Below are positions 49,042 to 61,146 of a stretch of 64,000 bases of DNA, piece by piece. This DNA is from Sipunculus nudus (taxonomy: Eukaryota; Annelida; Sipuncula; Golfingiida; Sipunculidae): contig CM049310.1 of the NCBI GenBank assembly GCA_026874595.1, positions 86,589,056 through 86,653,055 on the forward strand, written 5' to 3'. Every line of letters begins with the position of its first letter. Position 1 is the first letter of the stretch. A model generated the notes under the pieces. That model had not been told where the DNA came from. It saw nothing but the letters and a program-made list of their open reading frames with translations, and made no database searches. Position numbers and translations under genes: made by a program.

Positions 49042-49338
49042 CAGGGGCGTCAATATGGCGTGGGGGGTATATATACCCCCCCCCCACACACACACTTTTT
49101 TGCAATCGGGGATGATCTATGTTATCACCCCCGTTCCCCCTAAAATTCAGGGATAATATTTATATATTGGAAATGAAATATATCATAATAAGAATTATGA
49201 ACTTAATTTCTGAGTTTAAGGTGAAATATTTTATATCTGAACCTGATTTAGAATTAGCATAAACTGGAAACAAAATACCTTATTTTATAAAACCTTATAC
49301 TTCATTGTAATATACTTAAATGTTTCACACAGACTTTT

Positions 49339-49381
<43 letters not shown>

Positions 49382-49473
49382 AGTGTGTTTGTATGTGTGT
49401 GTGTTTGAAAAAAGGTGCGAGTCCACAGCCCCCCTCCCCCCCCCCCCCCCATGAAGACAATTTGACGCCAATG
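49042..49473. mobile_element. Possible MITE with C/G-run termini
   Basis: The left end CAGGGGCGTCAATATGGCGT followed by a G run, and the right end, which on the other strand reads GGCGTCAAATTGTCTTCATG followed by a G run, are imperfect inverted repeats. It contains a TA microsatellite (49340-49378). The CAGGGGCG start resembles the hAT-like terminus at 63747. Confidence 0.35.
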
Positions 49474-49821
49474 GATAGCACTTTATCTTGTCCGGCCTCT
49501 ATCAGCATTTGTTTAAAAATGCCTACATCAGTGCACCTTTTATTAACCCAAGGCTCATGCACACTAATTTTAACTCAGTCCCTGCATATGTGTTATGTTA
49601 TACAGTTCCATCCATTTCTAAACAAGGTATTTGCTGAAAATACCTCAATTTGAAACCGATGATACAATTACCAATAATAACTGCATAATAATTATAGAAG
49701 TTGCCTCGACATTCGATATAAGGTTGGTGAAGTTCCTCGGTTTTGCAAGGCCGTTGGTACCACTTTCTTTTACATTACATGCATTTTTCTGTGTATATAC
49801 TAGTGAATATATTTAGATATG

Positions 49822-49874
<53 letters not shown>

Positions 49875-52800
49875 CTGATATTATACCATCAGACATACGA
49901 ATTTCCCATTTAAACATAAACAGATCTTCGGTACCAGTTATGAATTATGATTACTTTCGTTTTATTCTTGGGATCCATTCCTTTCAGGTGCTTTGCTCTC
50001 AGTGCTAATTGAGCCTAATTCTAATGACATTTAACTTTAAAGAATACCAGTAAAATTTACTTTAAAACACATTTTCATTTCCATTTATAAACAGGGTTTG
50101 ACGGTTTCCACAATATGCATTAACTGAATTGACTATTACTATAACAAAGGCGATAATTTAGAACATATATGACACCGCTGTACTGGGAATATCTATATTT
50201 GTAGGCCGAAGTCCAAACTGTTTTTTGTTTTCCATAATTTTGTTTAAAAATATAGTTGATATTTTAAAAATATGTAGGTACGTGTGAAATAGATATCTCC
50301 TTTTTAAATGAAAGAGTATAGGAACTCGTTTACATGCACTAGAATCTATAGAATGGTATGGCTGAAGAGAATAAAACATAAGATTTATTGGTTTTACCTT
50401 TTGGACCTCAAACAGGTTATAATTTACATGTTCATATATTATTACTGGTGCAAAAATGGTCTGAAATTTCGGTTACTTTAATGGTTGACATGTAGAAGTT
50501 GTGGCGCTATGGATATTTTACGGATTATAAAAACTAGCGGTATTAATATGATTTATGTCCATGAAGCATGATGCAGAAAGACGGTTAATAATTTTTTAAA
50601 TATATGCTAATATATATTTAGCATATATAAAATAAATGGGATTTCAGATTTATTGTATTTCGAGAAATTATATGATTTTTTTCAGTTTTGGAATCAGTTT
50701 GGAGAGACAAAATACTGTTAAACATTACTCATGTTATTCGTTCTACTTTAAGCTTATACCCATGTTTAAAATATAACTTTTAAACTAAGGAACAATCCAA
50801 TTAATAAAAGTTATATCCAGAAATTACTTGTTCTTATATTTGAGTGTAATTCAATTATTAGTTGTTACTCTAGCCATCCATACTTTTTTCTAATTTTGAT
50901 ACAGAAGTATAAACAAATATAGAACGTGGTCTCCTAATGTACAAAAGAAGACGGTGTAAACAAATTTTAATTTACGGGTATGATAAATGCTGGAGACCAA
51001 TTTTTATTCAAACTACTCAAGCAGCGTTACGGTCAACGAACCTTTACAATTAGGAGGGGGGGGGGGGTGTTATATGCATTTCTTATCTACACTTTTTTCA
51101 TGATTCTAAGATTGATATTGAAAAGGAAACCCTTTCAGTGTGACGTTACAATAAGCTGTCTGCCTGGTACTTGTTTGATAAATTAAGGAAGTGACCCATT
51201 GGAAAATTTGTTTACAGCACGACCTTGATATCATTCACATTATAAATACATGTAAATGCTAATAACGTGCCTTTAATGTTGTATACCAAATCGTATTGGT
51301 GTGTACTCCCGAAATATGTGGACACAAACTGTATTGCTATTTGAGTAAATGTTATAGTTGTGGTGAAACCTCTCGTTTAAATATTGCAAGATTAACAAAG
51401 TACCAATGTTTAGTACCGTCATTCAAAACTTTTCATACAACAAGTATTCCGGATTAACAATCGCTGGCATGAGAGGCGGGGCGAATGACCTGATAAAAAA
51501 TGCAATCTGCGCAAGCGCATTGCGCTATGTAGGCCATATTGTACCATATACTGTATTGGTCTACTCACGGATACGTTCAAGTTGACACAAAATGCATCCT
51601 TTGCCAAGTTAATGTTATAGTTGCACTTTCTCCTTTTGTTTAAATCTCTCAAGATTACACACGTACTCCATTTTAACATTGAATACAGCTGGTAATCGGC
51701 TGTAAAACCAACGGCATGAGAGGTGGAGACTATAACCTGATAATAAATCTCAAGTTGCGCAGGCGCGTCAGGCCTGAGGTTACATGTTCCATGGATACCA
51801 AGCTGAACTTTTCCCCTGTGACCCATATAATTCTATCTTCCATGCGTACTTTGCAAAGCAATAACCTTTACACAGATACCCTTTTCACACAACTGTGGTG
51901 TGTATCATTCACTTGGAAGCCCGTGTAGTATTTAGATTGAGATCACGTACAGACGTGGATCCATATTATATTTTCAGTACAGTTGGCTTTATTTCACCCC
52001 AAGAGTTCAAATTCGAGATTTTTGGGGTTAAATCATTAATCCAATAGCTGCATTTATTCTCTTTCCCATGTTGACAGGCGATTTTCCCTTCATCTGCGAC
52101 ATTTTTTTAATCGATTGCTGTCTAACTTAAGTTCATTTTCGCCCCGGAGGTACTCTGGTCATCTATCAACTTTCTATGTAAATTAGTACAAGTATTAAAT
52201 CGTAATCATATTTACGATTACATTCTATTCTTATTGTTTAAATTTTTAGTGGGGCTGCGAAATAAAACTTAGTAAAATAGTTACATTTTACCCTGTATGG
52301 CTAACTGTCAGGTAGCCTATAAGCGTTTGTTTCCAGGGTACGTTACATTTTGATGCTGAAATAATTTCACCAAAACACGACATAGGCTACGTAGGCTATA
52401 GTGAAAATACCACTGATCGGACTTCAATAATGCAGACTATAACATGGACAGAGCTGAAAACTATACGGGCCTCTTTATAATGTATGCTAAAGGACCCTCA
52501 GTAGCTTTTTCGGTCACCGACCTGATTGTAGAAATGCATGTTTGCATACCTGTTGATAAATATGTGTATATGTTGGAAATATGCGTGTCATTAAGTAGTA
52601 GTAGGCCTAATATATGTAAAAGTCAGCTGAGTCTCGTTGCCTATGAGCCACATACGAGCTGTATCACTCTTATTATCATTTTTGATATTCCTTTCATTTA
52701 GTTATTGATATTGTATTATTAAATAAAGGGGAAATGAAGTTACAGGTTATATATTTTTTCCAGATCTGACATATAAACAGATATTTAGACGCTACAGCGG

Positions 52801-52886
52801 CGCGGACTTCCAGCAGATAGAGGGGCTTCGATCTGAGCGTTTCCTGGGAGATTCACAGGAATCCTAAGTCTTCATTGACACCAAGA
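49474..52886. other. Spacer upstream of gene C
   Basis: Includes (TA)n at 49829-49871, a G run at 51055-51067, a hairpin TATATGCTAA..TTAGCATATA (50601-50628), and two related segments (51468-51520 and 51714-51766: 'gcatgagaggcgggg' and 'gcatgagaggtgga', both followed by 'acctgataa' and a 'gcgca.gcgc' motif). The last 130 bases before gene C are more GC-balanced and probably contain its leader; two candidate acceptors (52762, 52847) precede the ATG. Confidence 0.45.
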
Positions 52887-52983
52887 ATGCGTGCACGTGG
52901 AGCGTTGTTGTTGCTGTTGATAGCCAAATTTGCCATATCATCACCTACTTTTTGGTCCAATGTGGCGGAAGGCGAAACACCAG
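52887..52983 (+). CDS. Gene C exon 1, signal peptide
   Basis: MRARGALLLLLIAKFAIS with likely cleavage before or after SSP. Ends in phase 1 at GTAGAT, the same phase as exon 1 of A and B. Confidence 0.75.
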
Positions 52984-55018
52984 GTAGATTTATAGTCATG
53001 TTAAAACTCTCTCTAAAGGAAACCAATTTCAGTTTTTAAGCATTGAATATGCGGAGCTTATATTTTATTATCAGTGGGTGATTTTAGCTAAGCTGACTGT
53101 AAGTCAACTGAGCTAAAGTGATCGGTTAGTCCTCTGTCTGTCTCTCCGTCCGTCCAGCTGTCTGTCTGTACAATAGATCGGCACGTTTTTACATCGTTGA
53201 ACCAAGAAACCTGTAATTAGGTCACTTTGACCTATATCCTCCGAGCTATGTTGCTTGTAAGTACCCCCCCCCCCCCCCCACACACACACCAAGAATAATT
53301 TAAAATTTGATACAAAACCTTCAGTATCTTGATAATTCCTGAAACCTTGTGTGTTATTAGGGCCCCGATTAAATAAGCCGATGCCCTCTCACCCTCTCCG
53401 TCAATCTGTCCATGTGTTCGTCTCTCTTTATGTCCGTTAAAATTGTTTCCTGGTGATAGCTCCAGTTTGAATTGACAAATCGATTTGGAGGATTTTACAC
53501 TTGAACTATATAAGGCCCACCTCTTAAGCAAGAACTCTACTGATTTTTTGGTCATGAGGACAAAGGTCAAGGACAGTTAGAAATGTTTAGAAAGATTATG
53601 GATACATTTTGAGCCAAACCTTTTATCACAATTCTTCCATCTTGCAAATATAGTTGACCTGCAAATAGAAGATCAACCCGACTGATTGGGGGTCATGAGG
53701 TCAAAGGTTAAGGTCACAGGGGTCATCTTTTCACATATTTGGTTCCAACTTGACTATTATATGGCCTATCACTAAAGTAAGAACCCTCTTGATTTTTGGG
53801 TCCTAAGGTCAAAGGTCAAGGTCACAGAAGGCCACTTCTTTTAAAAGATTGTGGCTGCATTTTAAGCCAAAGTTTATTCCAAACCATCCATCTTCTACAT
53901 TTTGCTCACCTGCCAATAGCTGAAGAAAATTATGGATTTCTGGGGTCAAAGGTCAAGGTCACTGAGTCCGTCTGTCCACATATTTGTTTCCAAATGATAA
54001 CTCCAGTAGGAATCACAAATGGATATCAAACCTGTTCTGATTTGAAAAATTGACAATTTTATTATTTTTTAAAGCCGTCTGATTTTAATTAATAAATTCA
54101 ATGTGTATTATTATACTTTGATCAACTTATCTCCACTTTCTTCCTTTATTTATAATTTACATGCATATTAGTCATTTAGTTCACAAATCAAAGCTAAAAT
54201 GTAATCATGGGATAGTTCTGACATCCTAATTCCTTGTTTATATATACATATGTGTGTGTGTGTGTGCGTGAGGGTGAGGGTGTGTGTGTGTGTGTGTGTG
54301 AAACATAATTGTGATACATGGCATCTGGTCAATTATGTTTCCAGTGACGGGATTCACAGGGGTTCCATCAAAGATGTACGACCGATCAACATCTGTTAAT
54401 CTGACCTGGTTCATACATCCAGCGAATGCCACAGTCATATGGATAAAGATTTTCCATGGTAACAACACAGTTGACGAAAACCATGTCTACTCCTTCAGTT
54501 ACCAGAATGCCTGGGCATCACCAGAATTCCATGGACGTCTTACCCATAATCTATACCTTCAAGACAATGCAACTGTATTTCAGCTGACATTGACTCATCC
54601 CAAGTCTTCAGACACGGGTGTGTATGTAGGCGTGTTGTACGGGGCTGGTTCTGGTGAACTACTGGTGGAAAGGCTCACCTTAACAGGTAAGGATAAAGTA
54701 CTGAATAAAAATAAAATCTTCTGTGAAAGTGAAATTTAGAAAATATGCCACGATGCATTGGAAAGCAACAAGTGTAAAAGCAAAATTTTAGGCTAATATA
54801 CATGTACTTAAATTTACTTTAGATAATATGCTTGAAGTGGGTTACTTATCTACCTGTATAGAATAAATATTTTATGTTCGTGCTATTCTTTCTCATAATT
54901 TATAGTGCATCAATTAACCCAAACAACATTTATAAATAGCAATATATATCTTCCTATATTTATCATTCTGATGAGTACAATGCTTTTCCTCACAAAATCA
55001 TAAAAATACGATGCATCA

Positions 55019-55073
<55 letters not shown>

Positions 55074-57695
55074 TGATTCTGTTCCAGATGAAAATGCAAC
55101 GCAAGCCTCCGTTTCTAATCAAACAGATGGAGATTCCGAAAAAAGTAAATATTTATGATAATTCAATTTTATCTTAGCAGTTTCTAGTGAATGCAGTTTT
55201 CATTAAAACTTGTGAGTATAGTTATAAGAAATAATTCATATACATGAATAATTCGTATTAATTAATAATATATGTTTAAAAGTTACTCCATCGTTCGATT
55301 TATCCCATTGGTTAGATATTGTGTCGTTTTTTTCATCTTTTTTTGTTTCCTTCTTTTATCTTTAATTTTGTTTATAAATGGATCTAGATATGCAGTAACA
55401 CATAGCGTTCACACTTTTCTTGTCTTTGATTAGATAAAGGCTCATTAAAGTTGGTTTTTAAGGCACTTCTTATAAATCAGTGCGGCGGGGATTGCAATCC
55501 TTTGCAACTTTTTCTTTTAAGTCTTAAAAAATAGATGACCAGGGAATAGCAAGCTAGTAACAGAATTGTTTTGCTATTATTGGTAGAGGCACAACATAAA
55601 AAAAACGAAATTTTATAGAAATATTATTTTCTTGAAAGCTGGAGCTCAAAATCGGCGAAGTTCTACTTAAATCATATAAAATGCCTTATCAAGAATGACG
55701 TGCAGGGTAACTGAGAAACAAACGTTTCTCCCCAATACATATATATTTTTCTGAATTTGCATTGTTGTCGATACAATATTTAAGAATCAGGGTATATAAG
55801 AAACATTTATAAAGCCTTAGAGCATGGTTACCGTTCAGTAATCTAAAATAGTCTTCACAGCAGACAATGCAATCTACTTATATAATATCTACTTTAAAGG
55901 TCATAGATATTGTTTAGTTATATAAAAGGTTAAATTATAATGTTGTTTTATAATCGTTTCAGAGGCTGGCATCAGCATTACCGCTGCAGTTCTGGGCGCA
56001 ATCGGAGGTCTAATCGTTGTGGCCTTGTTGGTCATGGCAGCAAGAAAGGTCATGAATCAAAGAGCCGAAGTTCAGCAGAAAAAGAAGGAAAATGACTCTG
56101 AGGAGGGCATCGGGTAAGCAACGCAAATCCGTTCAAATTATTTTAATTTATAGTATATAAAAGATGTCAAAATAATATTGCGGCAACACAAACAGGAGGT
56201 CACTTGGTTTAAGAAAAACGATTATGTAACCAGTGAATATATGTATTAATATTGAGATTGTAAAATCTTGTAATCGTAAAACTATTTCAGTTGCTAAAGA
56301 CTAGCGAGCCGCTTGTTATCAATTAAACACAGTAACTTTAATGCAGTTATACTTACACAATGTACCTGGCAACTCGTGTAAATATCTTAAATTCGAAGAG
56401 AGCATAGACTAATAAATAAAACTTAGATCCGAGCTATAACAAGCATGGCATTACGTAAACACTATATGTTTATAACAACAAGTAGCCTGAAGACCGTGCC
56501 GGCAGATGAAGAGAGGAAGGAGGATGAGTGTGTTGAGGATACACAACCATATGTGACAGGTAAGCGTACTGTTTTAAGATTTGTATGTCGACAGATTTTC
56601 TGGAGGTATATATACTCATGACGTAGCCTCATATCATGTTCAAAGACTCATATATATATATTATATGTACATGCAATTAAACAAAAATTCAGGTCTGCCA
56701 AATTACTCTTTTATAAAAAGAGTGACTCTTTTTTGAGGAATTACGAAAAATGACGCTAATTACTCTTTTTCACTCTTTTTGCAGCACCTCTTTTATCCCT
56801 CTTCTGTTTCAGTGTTAGAATTCCGATATGTATCTGTATATATTATTTCTCTCCTGCCATAACAGTCCATTCAGAACAAGAATAGGACACTTCAGAATTC
56901 TTGTGTGCAAATGTCCAGAATGTGTGACAACATATGGAAAATACCTGTAATCTTTATGCAGGGAATGTGCACCATGTATATTTCTTTTTTATATATACGT
57001 GGTATGCTAAGCACATCTTTATTCAGTTTGTGATAAGAATGGGTAATGTTGCTAATTTTTTCACTCTTTATTTCAAAGAAGAGTTTTTTTCAGTAATTTA
57101 TCCTTTGCAGGCCTGAAAATAGCCATTGGATTGAATCAAGTTTGGAATTTAATTTCGGTCCGGCTAATGTACACGATGACGGCTATCAATATGTCATTAT
57201 TTTGTATTTTTCATTTATTTGATACCCCGAATAATGTGCTACTTAGTAGGTATTACAAGTATCACAGAGCACATTTTAAGCTTTTTTTTCTGTATACGCA
57301 GATTATCCATGAGGTACACATTTAATCATGTATGAACTGCACATACTGCATTAAAGTATATTTTTCATTAGAAACATACCATAACTAATAAAAGATCAGA
57401 AATATCATGGGGTTATTTGCAGGTTTTTGCATGTATAAAGTAATTTGTGTATTCAAGTTTACAAAAGGTACAATTACAGTAGAATGCCATTGAAACATAT
57501 TTGTTGATAATGCAAAATTATATTCACATGTGAACTATGGGCCTGAGACATTTTATTTTCTGGTAAAAAAAAATTATGTGTAATATTTGTTATTCAATTA
57601 TAAATATATGTATGTGTGTGTGTCTGGAAGAGGAAAATGTTTCATTATGTATGAAATTAATGATTGATCCGTCTGCAGGTGATAACGGAAGATGA
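52887..57695 (+). CDS. Gene C: Ig single-pass transmembrane receptor
   Basis: Six exons with GT/AG junctions and matching phases: 52887-52983, 54345-54686, 55088-55144, 55963-56113, 56483-56559 and 57679-57695 (246 residues, TGA at 57693-57695). Residues 1-19 are a leucine-rich signal peptide, about 33-146 the Ig domain, then a 19-residue stalk rich in Asn, Ser and Asp in place of an EGF domain, a membrane helix (AAVLGAIGGLIVVALLVMAA), and an acidic tail with EERKEDE. The helix exon and final exon correspond to those of gene B. The tail lacks an obvious ITIM or ITAM; TQPYVT has the only tyrosine. The acceptor of exon 5 is a tandem AAG/TAG, so one residue (Ser) may be optional. Expected on the cell surface. 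Function is unknown beyond receptor-like architecture. Confidence 0.78.
53085..53980 (+). repeat. Intronic dispersed repeats with nuclear-receptor-like half sites
   Basis: The left part ('gtcaactgagctaaagtgat', then CCGT-rich) is the same repeat found in intron 2 of A (6964-7250) and B (30054-30340). The right part consists of three or four units ending in AGGTCAAAGGTCAAGGTCAC-like blocks (53700-53725, 53805-53824, 53943-53960), which read as DR1 arrays of AGGTCA. A C run and CA tract lie at 53266-53288. It is repeat-derived; regulatory use is untested. Confidence 0.6.
54345..54686 (+). CDS. Gene C exon 2, Ig domain without the canonical cysteines
   Basis: A symmetrical phase 1 exon of 114 codons that aligns with the Ig exon of A and B: VNLTWFI against LILQWLI, ATVIWIKIFHG against [28 protein letters not shown] against [17 protein letters not shown]. 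The B-strand position is Trp, the C-strand Cys is Ile, and both F-strand cysteines are lost (VYVGVLYG). Five N-glycosylation sequons remain (NLT, NAT, NNT region, NAT). Confidence 0.8.
54687..57678 (+). other. Gene C introns 2-5
   Basis: Contains a TA microsatellite immediately before exon 3 (55020-55070), a hairpin ACTCTTTT-ATA-AAAAGAGT (56705-56723) within a stretch of repeated 'actctttt', and otherwise unremarkable AT-rich DNA. Confidence 0.5.
55963..56113 (+). CDS. Gene C exon 4, transmembrane helix
   Basis: Starts phase 1 and ends phase 2 like exon 4 of gene B. It encodes A-G-I-S-I, a Gly/Ala/Val-rich helix, a basic stop-transfer RKVMNQR, and then KKKENDSEEG. The G-A-I-G-G motif could favour helix packing, which is speculation. 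Confidence 0.8.
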
Positions 57696-57710
57696 GGACT
57701 GATGCAGGCA

Positions 57711-57716
57711 AATAAA
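57711..57716 (+). terminator. Candidate polyadenylation signal of gene C
   Basis: AATAAA lies 15 bases after the stop codon, and another is at 57850-57856. Use of the first would give a very short 3' untranslated region. Confidence 0.4.
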
Positions 57717-58139
57717 AGCATTCGTCTGTGAAGAAGGCCACTCAGTCCGCAAACTGCTGTCACTGCCACCTTGAAACCCAAGCTCAAGATCTCGGGACTG
57801 TTTGATCTCATCGCCACAAATGATTTTGTGTCATCCAAGTTGAGGCATGTAAATAAAAAAACAAAAACAATGCAAAAATTCTGCAAATGCAGGAACTGAA
57901 GAATACCTGGTGATGTGATATTTTGTGTACAAACCTCTCGGTCAGGTGAGAGGATCCAGGATCATGGATTCTTAATTCGTTGCCCCTTTGATATAAAATA
58001 GATTGTTGACTGTTTTCCATTTAGATCTTTGTCATGAAAACACGATTTAAAAACCATACCAATTGGTCTTTAGAGGTTGATTTTGTTAGGCTTTTGTTTT
58101 CAAAACTACAAGCAGTTTGTTGTTACAGTTGACAAACCA

Positions 58140-58330
58140 CCTTAAAGTGTTAACAGCTTACTTATAAAAGTGTCTGGATTAACAGTTTTGTGCACATGAT
58201 TCATATATTTTTGTTGCCTGCATTTTGTGGGGCTGATGTCAAATCTGCACTGTCACGTGAGTTCATGTCAGGGAAAATTTATATCATTCCAGAAAGAGCA
58301 TTCCATTACCATATCTCTTCAATGGATGAT

Positions 58331-58408
<78 letters not shown>

Positions 58409-60500
58409 AGACATATATAATAATCTGTAAAGCCATGTTAGTCGGACGTAGAAACGTAGGTAAAGAGAAAGAGTGACGCATTATTTGCATAAAATGTCAA
58501 CAGTTTGTGTGAAGGTATATATAGGCAGTTTAATTATTTTTGTTATTTCATGAAATGTTGAAAATATTTATTTACATTAAAAAAAATCAATTATGAAAGC
58601 TTTAAAACAAACATATAAATCTTTATTGAATTGTATAAGTTATTAGTGAGATTATTTGGAGCTGTATTTGTTTACCAGTTCTATGTATTTATTTTCTATA
58701 TTTGTTTCAGTGTAGGCAATATTTATCTTCTTATTTATTACTGTGAAGTATTTAAAATATATGTAGACTTACAGTAGGGATAAACACCCCTTTTTCACAT
58801 ACAGATATTAGTGTATGAAAAAAAAATTCTTAACATGATGTCAATGATATCATTACACCTTCACAAACATTGAAAGGTTGAGCACACACATGTACAGTGT
58901 ATTCGTTAATATTTATTGTGGTCATTTTACTTTGCGTCCACATTTATTAAAGCATGACGGGATATAGATTAATTAACTGTAGGTTTGTTGGATCAAAGGG
59001 TCTGTCGAAAAGCCACAAGACTGTTACATGGCACAAATGTTGACTACTGTTTTATTGGTAGCTGGAGTCCCATCATGTTATTTACAATGTTGAGACTCTT
59101 AATACTTCTCTGACTCTGATTACAGAGGAACACAGTCTCACATTATGAATGTAAAGCTGGTTTTAATATATATTTATATGGGACACTCGGGCCAGTTTTT
59201 AGTGCGTAATTAGCAATATGGCAATAATCTGCATATTATTTTTAATTTTACCTACTTTCATGTCATAACTTTATCGGATATTGCGTCAATATATGACAGT
59301 CTTTATACTATACCGAGGTATACTATATCTGAGGTATTCTGCAATGGTCAGTGACTGCCACAAGAGCCAGTTTTGATACTCTCGTTCGAACCGCCAGAAT
59401 GTTTGCACATCCAGCTGGATTCAGAAATGTGCGTCAAAGTGAGATTTTACGCGTCATTTACTGTTACCCCTGTGTACTTGAAAGACGTTAAGGTGTTCAG
59501 TCCAGTCAGCCAGAGCATAGGATTTGGTTAAATGAAACAAAGTGTATGCAAGAGACTCTTTCTTTGTTAATGAAATAGGTCCAAATACTTAGTATAAGTC
59601 AGCGCCAACAGATGTCACCAGTGTGATGGACACAACCTTTTAGAACATCAAATGGTCTGAACGAATTAATTGTTGACTACACTCAACATCTGTTACCATA
59701 GAAATGGCATCACTAAATAATAGCTGCTGCTTCTTAATATCCTACAAAACGATGTTTCTACATGGATGTTCAGTGGTTGCTGTGCAATGCACTAATAATA
59801 TACTATATAGAGATCTACATTTGTATAAGACTACTCATATTTTTTTTTAAATATACAATTGCCAGCTCCTTTTTAACATCTTTGTGATTGACATATACTC
59901 TCCTTATCGGTTATTCATAGTTTTCAACACACAAAAAAATTGAGAAAATCTGTATTCTGCATGAGTATATATGATACAAACACTGGAGTTCATAATAACA
60001 TCATAATAACATTGTTTAGCACTTGATGGTTGTATATTTTTTGTCTGATTATAGGATCATGTGTGGTACTAACCATTGGGAATAAAAGAGTTAAAGTCAC
60101 ATTGATGGTTCACTTGATGGTTGACTTTTTTATCTGATTATAGGATAATGTTTGGTGCTAACCATTAGGGATGAAAGGGTTAAATTCTAAGTAATGGTTG
60201 ACGGTTCACTTGATGGTTGTCCATTTTATCTTGTTATATGATGTGTGGTGCCAAGCATTAGAGATGAAAGGGTTAAATTCACAGTATTACCTTTAACCAC
60301 TACTCATTTGTGTACAGGGCTTATGATTATGTACAGTAGTCAACATTGGAGCTGAAAGGGTCAAAATCACAGTATTACCTATAACCATGCATTTCCAACT
60401 TGTGTGAAGGACTTAACTCATCATTATGTATGGTGCTATGCACTGGAGCTGAAAGGGTTAAATTCACAGTATTACCATAACCCACTGCTGAGTAAGCTGA
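58140..60500 (+). repeat. 3' flank of gene C, homologous to 3' flank of gene B
   Basis: Collinear with 34790-37085. It contains a CT/CA microsatellite (58337-58408), an inverted scrap of the 43651-43720 repeat (58436-58480), and a tandem array at about 60020-60490 with units around 'cacttgatggttg', 'attataggat.atg', 'tggtgctaaccatt' and 'gaaagggttaaattcacagt', repeated about five times with decay. Confidence 0.65.
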
Positions 60501-61146
60501 AGTCAGAAAAAAAACCACCAAATAAGCACCAATTCAGGAATCTGGGACAAAAGTAGTCTACATATATGGAAATGGATGTATACTTATTTATGATGTTTCA
60601 TTTATCACATTTGACTTCTCTTTGTGTTCACATTTTCGTTATTTATACTTAGGATAACACTCTCCTGTTGAGATATCATATCAAAAGGTTTCATAATCAA
60701 CCATCTTTTAATAAGATCTTTATCTAGTTTATTAATTTATTAGTACCGTGGTGGCATTTAAGTTTTAGTTTTGCTCTGCATGGAGCCATGAATCTTAAAT
60801 TCCATAGGTACCAGGTGGTTTGGATTCCTCTGAATTCTGGGTGTGACTTATATTATGGAGTTTTCCAAAAACAAAACTTGAACAGCTATTCCCAAGGTTT
60901 TACCTAAAAGTCAGGATGTGACTTATAATAAGGATGCGACTTCTTTTAGGGATTTTACCATATATAATGTATTCACAACCATGTACATTAGATTAGAGAG
61001 ATATATCATGCACATATCAGCATGGTCTATTGGTCTCCAGTTTGATACATTTTCTATTATTTTGCAAAATGTAAAAATCTGGAATATTTGCACGAGGTTC
61101 TTCATATTGACAGTTTATCTGACCATCACAAAGCATGATGTATGAC
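60501..61146. other. Spacer, nothing recognised
   Basis: AT-rich; opposed short frames at 60918-61145 have no recognisable motif. Confidence 0.4.

Noticed and set aside
51419-51826. 135-codon minus-strand frame
   Set aside because: Spans two copies of a local repeat and has no domain features; probably chance.
58190-58430. Ser/Leu- and Thr/His-rich frames
   Set aside because: Products of the CT and CA microsatellite in the 3' flank of gene C.
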